Origin: CALESS01 sp041741455
GTDB taxonomy: Bacteria; Chloroflexota; Anaerolineae; Anaerolineales; Anaerolineaceae
Length of the DNA: 64,000 nt
NCBI GenBank assembly: GCA_041741455.1
Contig: JBGSJZ010000059.1
Span: forward strand, 1 to 64,000
Direction: 5' to 3'
The position numbers and the translations under genes were made by a program. The notes beneath the pieces are model-generated. The model was not told the DNA's origin. It ran no database searches and was given only the letters and a program-made list of their open reading frames with translations. Shown here piece by piece: positions 9,120 to 17,299 of the stretch (position 1 is its first letter; every line of letters begins with the position of its first letter).

Positions 9120-9184
9120 CCACGTAGACACAGCGACATCGAGAAACCTGATCATAATACTTTGTGATCTCTGTGTCTACGTGG
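9120..9184. repeat. Perfect 14-base inverted repeat between malG-like and GH16 genes
   Basis: CCACGTAGACACAG at 9120-9133 is exactly complementary to CTGTGTCTACGTGG at 9171-9184, with 37 bases between. There is no U-run directly after the stem on the minus strand, so it is not a classic terminator. The wording resembles dispersed intergenic repeats of environmental bacteria. As mRNA it could modulate readthrough from the transporter genes into the glucanase gene. Confidence 0.65.
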
Positions 9185-9195
9185 CAGTATTTTTC

Positions 9196-10044
9196 TTATC
9201 CTTTGACCGATCCAGCGGTCAGGCCCGAGATGATATAGCGCTGTAAGAACAGGAATAAGATCAACATCGGGAAAGTGAGCATTAACACTGCTGCAGCCAG
9301 TGTGGGCCAATTGCTGCCATAAACACCCTGGAAAACGATCAGCCCGCGTGTGATCGGGTAGTAATCCTTGTTGGTCAAGTAAATCGTCGGTGTGATGATC
9401 TCATTCCAGATTCCAATGGCGTGCAAGACGATCACAGTAGCCACCGCCGGTTTAATCAGCGGCAGGACAATGGACCAAACAAAACGGAAATACCCACAGC
9501 CATCTAATGCGGCCGCTTCATCCAATTCCTTTGGAACAGTTTTAATATAGTTTACCAGAATGACAATCCCAATGGGGTTGACGATGAATAGCATGATGTA
9601 GCCAATGGGGTTGTTATATAGCCCCAAATTTAAGATCAACTGGAATTGTGGGATCAGCGCTGGCGGCAGGAACAAGGCGATCACGAACAAGGTGAGCAGC
9701 CATCCTGAGCGTTTGACATAGCTGCGAGCGATGGGGAAGGCTACAAAAACTGCAGTCACAACATAGATAGCGGTTGCAGAAACCGTGTAAATGACCGTGT
9801 TGAGCAGGTATTTTGGGAAGTTGGCCTTACTCCACGCATCTGCAAAATTTTGAAAATTTAACTCTCTCGCCAATCCTGTAGCATCTTTCATGAAGGTTGG
9901 CATGGTTTTGAGAGACGTGTTCAACAACATGAGCAGAGGTCCCAGATAAATGAGCGCTAACACAATCAATACCGCGTAGGAGCCAATCGCCCCCCAATTG
10001 GTCCGTCTGCCTTTGGAGAGGTTCAATTTGGTAGTTGTGCTCAT
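9196..10044 (-). CDS. ABC sugar transporter permease, MalG/CUT1 type
   Basis: Inner-membrane permease of 282 residues with six predicted TM helices. The ATPase-docking EAA loop is visible as ELDEAAALDGCGYFRFVWSI followed by VLPLIKPA, and the C-terminus ends TAGSVKG as in many CUT1 permeases. It starts with ATGA overlapping the stop of the upstream MalF-like gene, so the two are translationally coupled. With the binding protein and partner permease it forms an importer for oligosaccharides, probably glucan-derived. No ATPase gene lies in the locus; a shared MsmX-type ATPase encoded elsewhere is expected. Confidence 0.92.
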   Translation of the reverse strand: MSTTTKLNLSKGRRTNWGAIGSYAVLIVLALIYLGPLLMLLNTSLKTMPTFMKDATGLARELNFQNFADAWSKANFPKYLLNTVIYTVSATAIYVVTAVFVAFPIARSYVKRSGWLLTLFVIALFLPPALIPQFQLILNLGLYNNPIGYIMLFIVNPIGIVILVNYIKTVPKELDEAAALDGCGYFRFVWSIVLPLIKPAVATVIVLHAIGIWNEIITPTIYLTNKDYYPITRGLIVFQGVYGSNWPTLAAAVLMLTFPMLILFLFLQRYIISGLTAGSVKG

Positions 10045-10967
10045 CCCATAATCCTCATTTCTCTGCGCCGCAGAATCACTTGGGTCAACATGCCAATGAC
10101 CAACACCAGCAAGAATAGAATGATGGACGCCGCCGCAGCATACCCCTGGCGGAAGCTGCTGGTAACACTCCCGGAGGTTTGCCCAAAGCCGGTGGCGTAA
10201 ATTAAGTAACCCAAAACCTGGGTGCCGTTGCGGTAACCTAACAAAACGAGGAACAATTGCCAGGCTTGCAGGCTACCGATGATATTCAGGGTCAGGTTGG
10301 TATTGACGCTGGGGGTTAACAATGGCCAGGTGACGTTTCTAAAGACTTGCCAGGTGTTTGCCCCATCAATTCGGGCGGCCTCGTACAACTCGGCCGGAAT
10401 GGTTTGCAGGCCTGACAGGAAGATGATCATTGTGGTGCCCATGTTAGCCCAGATTTGAATTGCAATCACCCAGGCAAATGCTTCCGATGGTTGGCCACCC
10501 AGGAATTCTGACTGAGTGCCAAACACCTCCAGGATTTTTGCTGCTGGGCCTCCCAAGGGGAAGAGGAATAGCGACCAAATCAAACCCTGGATCACAGCCC
10601 CCAGGATTACTGGCATGAAGTAAAGGGTGCGGAAGATATTTCTGCCCTTCAACTTTTGGTTGATGATCACTGCCACGAGTAAACCCAACCCAAATTGAAT
10701 TGTGGTAACAAAAAAGCAAAAAATCAGGGTCCGCTTGAGGGCGTCTAAGTTATCAATCGAGGCCTGCCCCATGAAGAGAAATTCTTTATAGTTATCCAGT
10801 CCAATCCAATGGACTGGCGCACCTTTCAAGCCAGAGGCATCTGTAAATGAGTAAACTGCTGTAGCCAAAGATGGCCCCAGGGCAATCACCAGGTAAAAAA
10901 TAACCCCTGGTAAGAGCAACAGATAGGGTACCCATCTGGGCCAGCCGCGACCAAAGGGATATTTCAT
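10041..10967 (-). CDS. ABC sugar transporter permease, MalF/CUT1 type
   Basis: Inner-membrane permease of about 308 residues with six TM helices and the EAA loop ELYEAARIDGANTWQVFRNV followed by TWPLLTP. It partners the downstream MalG-like permease, overlapping it by 4 bases. The start is uncertain: ATG at 10967 has AAAGG about 12 bases upstream, while ATG at 10979 has it immediately adjacent, and an in-frame TTG lies at 10997. A strong hairpin separates it from the binding-protein gene, which usually lowers permease expression relative to the binding protein. Confidence 0.9.
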   Translation of the reverse strand: MKYPFGRGWPRWVPYLLLLPGVIFYLVIALGPSLATAVYSFTDASGLKGAPVHWIGLDNYKEFLFMGQASIDNLDALKRTLIFCFFVTTIQFGLGLLVAVIINQKLKGRNIFRTLYFMPVILGAVIQGLIWSLFLFPLGGPAAKILEVFGTQSEFLGGQPSEAFAWVIAIQIWANMGTTMIIFLSGLQTIPAELYEAARIDGANTWQVFRNVTWPLLTPSVNTNLTLNIIGSLQAWQLFLVLLGYRNGTQVLGYLIYATGFGQTSGSVTSSFRQGYAAAASIILFLLVLVIGMLTQVILRRREMRIMG

Positions 10968-10997
10968 GGCACCACGCATCCTTTCTGCTTGAAACAA

Positions 10998-11031
10998 GGT
11001 AGGCTTCCCTCGGACGGACGGGAAGCCTACC
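10998..11031 (-). promoter_or_regulatory. Strong intercistronic hairpin between binding protein and permease genes
   Basis: GGTAGGCTTCCC and GGGAAGCCTACC form a perfect 12-base stem with a 10-base loop between the stop of the binding-protein gene (11046) and the MalF-like start. There is no good U-run, so partial termination or 3' protection of the upstream mRNA is likely, as known for malE-malF type operons. Confidence 0.75.
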
Positions 11032-11045
11032 AGAAAACGAGAGGA

Positions 11046-12389
11046 TTACTTTACTGCGTCGAGACCGGACTGCAGGTCGGCCTGGACCTTATCAGCCAAT
11101 TCCATTGGATCTTCATAGGTGCCAAAGGGTTTGAAGTAGGAAGCCCAGGGATTGGCGAACTGACCAGCGCCCTTCGGGGCGATCCAGTACTGTTCGAAGC
11201 CCACCCGGAAATTCGCCAGGTAAGGAGCTACTTCAGCGCCGATGCTCGTGTTCAATTTAGCGGTCGGTTGAGTGGGGATGAAACCAACTGCATCCACAAA
11301 CGCCTGGTAGTTCGCTGGATCAGAGAATTCTGCCAAGTAATTCAAGGATGCATCTTTGTTGGGGGTGTTGGCAGCGACAGCCCAACCCTGATCGTATTTA
11401 CCGAAAAGATACTTGTTATCATCGGCATTGTCAGAGCCAGGGAAGGGGATGTAGCCCCACTGGAAGGATGGCTTGGCTTCATCAATTGCCGGGGCGTACC
11501 AGGTACCGCCTGGGAACATGGCCACTGCGCCAGAGGCAAAGCGACCAGGGGCCGCATCACCACCGATGCCACTTGCACCCGATTCCATCATATCTCGGGC
11601 GTAAACCTGCATCTTGGTCCACATTTCCAGTGCCTTGGTATCATTCCACTTGATCGAGCCAGTCCACAAGCCCTCGACCAGAGCAGCCTGGTCGGGATAC
11701 ATTGCACCGGTGAGGCCATATGCACCTACAAAGATCGGCCAGCCATCTTTACCGCCGGCGGTCATGCAAGGGATGTTGACACCCTTGAAAGTTTCACAGG
11801 CAGCAACGAGTTCAGGCCAGGTGGTGGGAACTTTTACATTGTTGGCTGTGAATAGATCTTTGTTGTAGTAAACACCACTGTAAGAAACACGGCCCAGGTT
11901 GATTGCATATACCTTGCCGTTATAGCTGCCAGCATCCGTAATCGTGGCGGCATCGTAATTCTTAATAAAAGCCTGATCGGACAGATCCATCAAGAGACCA
12001 GCTTCGATCAATTGCTGCCAGTTGGGTGAATCGGCCATTTTCATGTATGGCTGTACGGCATTGGCAAAGCCAAACATATCCACAACATCCACATCATTTG
12101 CTGCCAGGCGGGTCTGGGTGACCGTGCTCAAATCATTGGCATTTACAATCGACATATCCACTGTGATGTTGGGATACTTTTCCTGGAACTTTATATTGAA
12201 AGCTTCCATGAAGGCAACCATGGGCGGATTCTGGTGGACAAGTACTTTCAGCGTTATTTTTTCGGAAGCCGCCGGGGGTTGGGTGGCCTGGGTGTCTGAG
12301 GGGGCCTGGGTGGTTGTGGCTGTGCAGGCGCTCACGATCATGCTCAGGACAATTATAACTACCATCGAAAACCAAATTGTCTTTCTCAT
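11046..12389 (-). CDS. Sugar-binding lipoprotein of an ABC importer (family 1, CUT1)
   Basis: A lipoprotein of about 447 residues with signal peptide MRKTIWFSMVVIIVLSMIVS and lipobox Cys at SAC, then a Thr/Gln/Ala-rich linker and a solute-binding protein family 1 domain. Motifs such as FQEKYPNITVDMS and AGVYYNKDLF-like SYSGVYYNKDLF, and the VAMFPGGTW block, are typical of extracellular sugar-binding proteins. The start at 12389 is chosen because AAGGAG is 8 bases upstream; an ATG at 12395 would be too close to it. It captures the imported oligosaccharide; beta-glucan oligomers are suggested by the GH16 and phosphorylase-like neighbours. Confidence 0.92.
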   Translation of the reverse strand: MRKTIWFSMVVIIVLSMIVSACTATTTQAPSDTQATQPPAASEKITLKVLVHQNPPMVAFMEAFNIKFQEKYPNITVDMSIVNANDLSTVTQTRLAANDVDVVDMFGFANAVQPYMKMADSPNWQQLIEAGLLMDLSDQAFIKNYDAATITDAGSYNGKVYAINLGRVSYSGVYYNKDLFTANNVKVPTTWPELVAACETFKGVNIPCMTAGGKDGWPIFVGAYGLTGAMYPDQAALVEGLWTGSIKWNDTKALEMWTKMQVYARDMMESGASGIGGDAAPGRFASGAVAMFPGGTWYAPAIDEAKPSFQWGYIPFPGSDNADDNKYLFGKYDQGWAVAANTPNKDASLNYLAEFSDPANYQAFVDAVGFIPTQPTAKLNTSIGAEVAPYLANFRVGFEQYWIAPKGAGQFANPWASYFKPFGTYEDPMELADKVQADLQSGLDAVK

Positions 12390-12514
12390 CTTCATTTCTC
12401 CTTGAAAAATTCGAGTTTGATTGGATATTTGATAGGATTTTTTTAATCGAGGATACTGGGATTTTTTGAGTTATTCCTCCTTCATCATCGAGTTTCCAAA
12501 ATTTTGATGAAAAC

Positions 12515-12724
12515 TCAAGGCGCTTTTCGAAGGCGTTGAGCGGCTAACGAACGGGCAGCAGGATTTGGCTGGTAACCATATTCGTGGATGATTTTCAAGA
12601 CGCGCTCACGAGTGGTAGGCTTGACACCAGGAAGGTTATTGATTACTCGCGAAGCAGTTGCCAGGGAAACCCCTGCCAACTTAGCCACTTCCTTTAGGGT
12701 GATGGTGCTCAAAGCGATTGACAT
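12515..12724 (-). CDS. Stand-alone LacI-type helix-turn-helix protein (69 aa)
   Basis: Only the DNA-binding head of a LacI-family repressor is present: ITLKEVAKLAGVSLATASRV, INNLPGVKPTTRERVLKIIH and YGYQPNPAARSLAAQR, which includes the helix-turn-helix and hinge helix. The protein then stops after LRKAP where LacI proteins continue into the roughly 270-residue sugar-binding core, and no core remnant follows downstream. It is the first gene of the transporter operon. A LacI-type operator lies ~22-35 bases upstream, suggesting autoregulation. It may be a truncated gene, or a genuine split regulator working with the adjacent hybrid protein, which has a LacI-type core but no LacI head. A weak hairpin (GAGTTT/AAACTC) overlaps the stop codon. 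Confidence 0.75.
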   Translation of the reverse strand: MSIALSTITLKEVAKLAGVSLATASRVINNLPGVKPTTRERVLKIIHEYGYQPNPAARSLAAQRLRKAP

Positions 12725-12745
12725 GAGAATTCCTGCAATCCATTT

Positions 12746-12759
12746 TGGTACCGCTTACA
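12746..12759. promoter_or_regulatory. Candidate LacI-family operator
   Basis: TGGTACCGCTTACA matches the general LacI-family pattern TGTAAACGCTTACA at 11 of 14 positions, including the central CG. It lies between a possible -10 box (TAAAAT, minus strand, 12772-12777) and the start codon of the LacI-head gene at 12724, a position suited to repression. Confidence 0.55.
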
Positions 12760-12779
12760 TTTACTAAATTCATTTTAGG

Positions 12780-13098
12780 GTTTTACCTCGAAGAGCACAT
12801 GGAGAAAACCGTGCGTTACTTGGACGTTTCATAGTAGATTAATTTTAGATTCAGACCGAACACAGATTTCTTTGCGCTGAATGCCACAAAGTCTTATAGA
12901 AGACCCTGGTTGTACGCGCTTTGCCACTTTTTCTTTTATTCTTTTGAGACACTTGGGGGGAATTAGAGGCAAAAGATTTGAAGCCTTGTGTGGAAATGTG
13001 ACATTGTTTACATAGTGAAATTGTTTTATTCGGGTTTGAAGACTTGAAAGAGTAGATTTGGGTGCTTGGAATCCCTCACGACAAATCCCAAAGAGTAT
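12780..13098. other. Intergenic stretch without a supported gene
   Basis: About 320 bases between the operon promoter and the terminator of the hybrid regulator. A 90-codon open frame on the minus strand has no ribosome site and no recognisable similarity. It should contain the -35 region of the transporter operon; nothing else was identified. Confidence 0.45.
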
Positions 13099-13127
13099 CA
13101 AAAACCTGCCTTCTCTGAAGAGGGCAG
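13099..13127 (-). terminator. Terminator after the hybrid regulator gene
   Basis: CCTGCC and GGCAGG form a stem about 30 bases past the stop codon at 13159, followed by five T on the minus strand. Confidence 0.75.
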
Positions 13128-13158
13128 GTAAAAAATTTTCAGGAGATTGGGTAGAAGT

Positions 13159-16100
13159 TTACCCGCGCCGGAATGTTTCGGGAGACATCCCCGTTATTCG
13201 CCGGAAAATGCGGCTGAAATAGCTGCTGTCGGAAAAACCGACTTCCAATGCGATTTCAGTTATGGATCGTTCACTTTCTTTCAACAAGCGCTTGGCCTGA
13301 TTTACCCGATAGCGTTGGAGGTATTCGATTGGTGTAGTGCCGAGTTCCTGCCGGAAACAAAATGTCAAATGATCTTCGGCAATGCTGACAAATTGAGCAA
13401 TTTCGTGGCGCGAAATTGACTTGGCGTAATGCTCATGGATATAAGCCATCGCTTTGCGTACCAGGCGTTGTGCTTCACCACTCAATTTGTGTTTGCGTTC
13501 CAGGGCTTGACTGATATGTGCTACCGTTTCATCGAGACTGAACAGCCCTTTTTCCAACACGGTTGTCACTCCGCGATTTAGTCGCGCCATATCGGCATCC
13601 GTCAGAATCTTGCCGGTCACCACGATAACAGGAATTTTGCGCATGGTCTCATTTTCACGCATCTTCTCCAACACCTGAAAGCCATCCATCTCAGGCATTT
13701 GCAAATCCAGCAACATCAGATCAACCTCCTCCCGCTCCAGAATCTGCAAAGCTTCGAGCCCATTATGCGCTTTTAAAACCTGATTGAATGATGAATGTGA
13801 TTGTACAATCCGGGCGTGCATATCCAGGGTATTTGGTTCATCATCCACCACCAAAATGGTACGCTCCGGGCGATCCACACTCGCTGTCAGCCATTGTTGA
13901 TCTAGTGCCCACGTCAACTCTGCCATTTCAATTGGCTTGGTAAGATAATCTAACTCCAAAACTGATCCATCGTCTTGAGATGACCTAAAAAACAAAACGG
14001 GGGTTTTCCTGGCTGTTTGGCTACTCTTGATCGTTTTTAAAGCTTCCCAACCCAGCCCGGAAGCGATGCTTACATCCAGCAAAACCGCCTCTGGTAATGC
14101 ATCGAAGATTATTGATTGCCAACTGGATGGTTTATCTATCAATGTGACATGCACCTTATATCCACGCTGGTTCAATTGTTGGCATAAACGCTCGCTGGAG
14201 CTTAATGATTGGGTCAAAACCATCACAGATAGTGGTTTCTGAGGAGCACGGACCAGAAGATCGACACGCTCGGCCGGGGGATGCACAGTTGGCAGGGTGA
14301 AGAAAAACGTAGATCCAGCACCTTCCTGGCCGGTGGAATTTACGCCAATGGTGCCACCGTGCATCTCGATGAGCCGTTTGCTAATTGCCAGTCCAAGTCC
14401 GAGTCCACCGTATCCCAGGGCTACACTTCGCTCAGATTGGCGGAATTCATCAAAGATTACCAGCTGCTCATCTGAGGAAATCCCCAGGCCTGTGTCTTGC
14501 ACCAGGACCATAACGGAGTCAACCCCAGTTTCCAGTAGGAGGCTTACACCTCCTTGTTCGGTGAATTTGATGGCATTGTTGATCAAATTAAGTGCCACCT
14601 GCCGCAAGCGTGTCAGATCACCCCAGACCCAGGGACCTGTTTCAGGTAAATCTGACTGCCAGGACAACCCTTTATCGGCTGCCAATTGGGCGCCACTCTC
14701 TGCCACGATACGCAGAGCTTGTCCCAAATCAACAAAATCATTATTCAGCCTTAATTGCCCAGCATCACTGGTCGCCAGGTCAAGAACATCTCCGATTAAC
14801 CCACCTAAATGCTGAGAATATGTGTGAATACGTTCGACATCCCTGTGAGCCGGCTCTGGAAGCGGCATGTCTCCCTCTTCACTGGCTTGTAAAACCATGC
14901 CACTCAAACCGACAATCAGGTTTAAAGGCGTGCGCAACTCATGGCTGATTGTTGATAGGAAGCGGCTCTTCATCCTGTTAGCCTCTTCTGCCAGCCGCCT
15001 TCCCTCAGTGGCCTGGCGATATAGGCGAGCTGTGTTGAGCGCGCCACCTAACTGCTGGACGATGGCGCCGTAAAGATCAAAGTATTCAATCCCAAATGCT
15101 GCGTAGCCCAATTGACCCGTCTGATCGGTCAGTGGCATCAATGCCAGGTGAAAAGGTTGATCCCCGGGAAATAATCCATCCGGTGGGAAAGCATTGCTGC
15201 GAAAACGGATTGCCTCCTGCGTTGGCGCCAAACCATTTCGAAGCGTGCTCCAGGCCACTGGATCATCGCCATCTGCCTCAAAAAGCGCAATCAGCGCCAT
15301 ATGGATATTCATGAGCGGTAAGTGCTGTGCCAGGATGGTATAAATTTGTTCCTCATCCAGCGCGGTGAGTAACCTGGCAGTAAGCAGGCTTAAACGGCTG
15401 GAAACCCAGCGTTGCTCTGAAACGTACTGACGGTACTGCCGTTGGAGGGATGCACTGATTGCAAACCGTGCCTGGTCAAGGATTTCATCCACTAACCGGG
15501 ATGAGGGTGAATTAACTTCGTGCCCGGCTTTGAATTCCCTCCCGATGAGGGATACTGCCTCCTGCCAGATGTGCGCGTCATCGTTTTCCGTGATCGTTCG
15601 CTGGAGAATTTCATCGATTGTGCTTAGAAAAACGAAAGGATCGTTGCATTCGACACTGGTCGCGAATGAATCTACCAGGCGAATACAAAAAGATTGGCAT
15701 TCACTTTCCTCCAAATTTTGTGCCTGGCTCATTACGGCTGTGGTAATAAGCCCGATCCATTTGGAGTGCTGTTTGTCAAGATCTGCGGGGGATGTTTCTA
15801 CAATTCTACTTTTACCTGGAGGGCTCTTCCGGTTGCCACAACCGCAAGATTCGCGTACCACCAGCCGGGTATCAATTCTCTCAATTCCAGTTAGTGTAGT
15901 TGTTCCTTCAATATGTTGGAGGAGATACTTTACAGCCTGAAGACCCATATTGAATAATGGGATGTGAACACTGGTCAGAGAAGGTTGGTGCGCTGCGCCT
16001 TCGAGCCGATTATCGAACCCAATCACAGCCACATCATTGGGGATATTACGCCCGGCATCTTTTAAGGCCTGCATGGCTCCAAGGGCTGATTCATCATTAC

Positions 16101-16743
16101 TAGCCAGAACAGCCGTAAACTCAACCGCGGAGCCTAAGATTTGCTGGATGGCTGAATAACCGCCATCATATACATGGCGACCATAGGCTACCCGGCGGTG
16201 ATCGAATTCCAGCCCAAAAGACCCCAGGGCAGACTGATAAGCTTTCAACCGTTCGCCGGTATCCCCAGCCATATCATCTACACTACCGGCGATAAATGCA
16301 ATCCGCTGGTGCCCATGCTCAACCAGGTGGTGGATGGCATCGAACACTCCCCCCTGGTTGTTGGCTGCCAAGGTTGGGCCTGTCTCGCCTGAACCAATAA
16401 ACAAAATTGGGTGCCCGGTAGCAACCAGATCTTGCACATATTGCGATCGCGCTGGAGAATGCAGCGGAGCAAAAATGATGATGCCATCTGTATTCCAGGC
16501 TCCAATGGGAATAAAATCTACCTCCGGTGATGGGAGAGGCCAAGCAGGCCGCGGTGGATCATTTGGGCTGGCTGATGCCCCCATACCGCAACCCAATAAC
16601 AGATTACACCCCAGGTCTTGCGCTGCCCGGTTGATCCCCCTGAAGACAGGCAAAAGGTAGCTGAGGTTTGTAGCCGTTCTATAGAACTGCCAGCCAGCCA
16701 GCACGCCGATTGTAGGTCTTCCATGACGAAAATTTCCAACCAT
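13159..16743 (-). CDS. Hybrid sensor kinase/regulator: LacI-type sensor, HK, two receivers, AraC output
   Basis: A 1194-residue one-protein phosphorelay. Residues ~9-300 form a LacI/PBP1-type sugar-binding core (TIGVLAG, GVFDAIHHLVEHGHQRIAFI, VAVIGFDN); CGCG follows. A helical/GAF-like region (~330-575) precedes the HisKA box with His601 (STISHELRTPLN), an HATPase (N-box NLINNAIKF, GLGLGLAISKRL), a first receiver (~840-945) with LLDVS but a poorly conserved acidic start, a second receiver with Asp1013 (LLDLQMPEMDG), and a C-terminal AraC domain (EIALEVGFSDSSYFSRIFRR). There is no TM helix, so it senses an intracellular sugar. The ATG at 16743 has GGTGAT upstream; an in-frame TTG lies at 16764. 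It probably controls the adjacent transporter and glucanase operon, comparable in logic to Bacteroides HTCS proteins but cytosolic. Confidence 0.88.
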   Translation of the reverse strand: MVGNFRHGRPTIGVLAGWQFYRTATNLSYLLPVFRGINRAAQDLGCNLLLGCGMGASASPNDPPRPAWPLPSPEVDFIPIGAWNTDGIIIFAPLHSPARSQYVQDLVATGHPILFIGSGETGPTLAANNQGGVFDAIHHLVEHGHQRIAFIAGSVDDMAGDTGERLKAYQSALGSFGLEFDHRRVAYGRHVYDGGYSAIQQILGSAVEFTAVLASNDESALGAMQALKDAGRNIPNDVAVIGFDNRLEGAAHQPSLTSVHIPLFNMGLQAVKYLLQHIEGTTTLTGIERIDTRLVVRESCGCGNRKSPPGKSRIVETSPADLDKQHSKWIGLITTAVMSQAQNLEESECQSFCIRLVDSFATSVECNDPFVFLSTIDEILQRTITENDDAHIWQEAVSLIGREFKAGHEVNSPSSRLVDEILDQARFAISASLQRQYRQYVSEQRWVSSRLSLLTARLLTALDEEQIYTILAQHLPLMNIHMALIALFEADGDDPVAWSTLRNGLAPTQEAIRFRSNAFPPDGLFPGDQPFHLALMPLTDQTGQLGYAAFGIEYFDLYGAIVQQLGGALNTARLYRQATEGRRLAEEANRMKSRFLSTISHELRTPLNLIVGLSGMVLQASEEGDMPLPEPAHRDVERIHTYSQHLGGLIGDVLDLATSDAGQLRLNNDFVDLGQALRIVAESGAQLAADKGLSWQSDLPETGPWVWGDLTRLRQVALNLINNAIKFTEQGGVSLLLETGVDSVMVLVQDTGLGISSDEQLVIFDEFRQSERSVALGYGGLGLGLAISKRLIEMHGGTIGVNSTGQEGAGSTFFFTLPTVHPPAERVDLLVRAPQKPLSVMVLTQSLSSSERLCQQLNQRGYKVHVTLIDKPSSWQSIIFDALPEAVLLDVSIASGLGWEALKTIKSSQTARKTPVLFFRSSQDDGSVLELDYLTKPIEMAELTWALDQQWLTASVDRPERTILVVDDEPNTLDMHARIVQSHSSFNQVLKAHNGLEALQILEREEVDLMLLDLQMPEMDGFQVLEKMRENETMRKIPVIVVTGKILTDADMARLNRGVTTVLEKGLFSLDETVAHISQALERKHKLSGEAQRLVRKAMAYIHEHYAKSISRHEIAQFVSIAEDHLTFCFRQELGTTPIEYLQRYRVNQAKRLLKESERSITEIALEVGFSDSSYFSRIFRRITGMSPETFRRG

Positions 16744-16890
16744 TTGGTAATCACCTTTAAACAAAAGTCCAGTGATGCGATCTTGCCCCTGATTTTCTCT
16801 TATTTAAAACGGGCTGTGGAAAATTCTCATTTCGAACTTCCAAGACTTATGTTGTATGTTACGAGTATACCGCAAATGTATTGAGGAGCT

Positions 16891-16908
16891 ATACCATAAG
16901 TTTGGTAT
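16891..16908. promoter_or_regulatory. Inverted repeat upstream of the hybrid regulator
   Basis: ATACCA, 6 bases, TGGTAT form a perfect 6-base-arm inverted repeat about 150 bases upstream of the regulator start. It may be a binding site for autoregulation; the arms are short, so chance is possible. Confidence 0.35.
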
Positions 16909-16909
16909 G

Positions 16910-17299
16910 TCACTCCAGGCGCTTGAATGGTCGTAAAACTCCTGCCAGAGGAAAACCATTGCCAGCTTAAATCCTGTATGAACATTTTCCAGTGCATAAC
17001 CAGGACAATTGATGATCAGAACCGGATGTCAGCAGCTTGCTGGAAGGATTTTCCGCGGCTAATTTGGGGGTGTAAACCTCACTTTCTTGATTGAGAGATG
17101 TAAGGGATACGAATCAATGTGATTTGATACTTGTCATCTGGGAAAAGCTACCTGACAAAGATGGCTTTTCATATAAGTAACCAGTGCGCCTTGAAGGGTG
17201 GATTTTTTGAGGGGTGATTTTCTGAGAGCTAAGAAATTGATCCGCCTGGGGAAGGCAGATTTCACTGTAAAGAGAAGTTGCCAGTCACACCATCGAAGT
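16910..17299. other. Intergenic stretch without a supported gene
   Basis: About 390 bases between the regulator promoter region and the end of pstB. No gene, clear terminator or repeat was seen. Confidence 0.45.

Noticed and set aside
12829..13101. 90-codon open frame on the minus strand
   Set aside because: No ribosome site, no family resemblance and it lies between a promoter region and a terminator.
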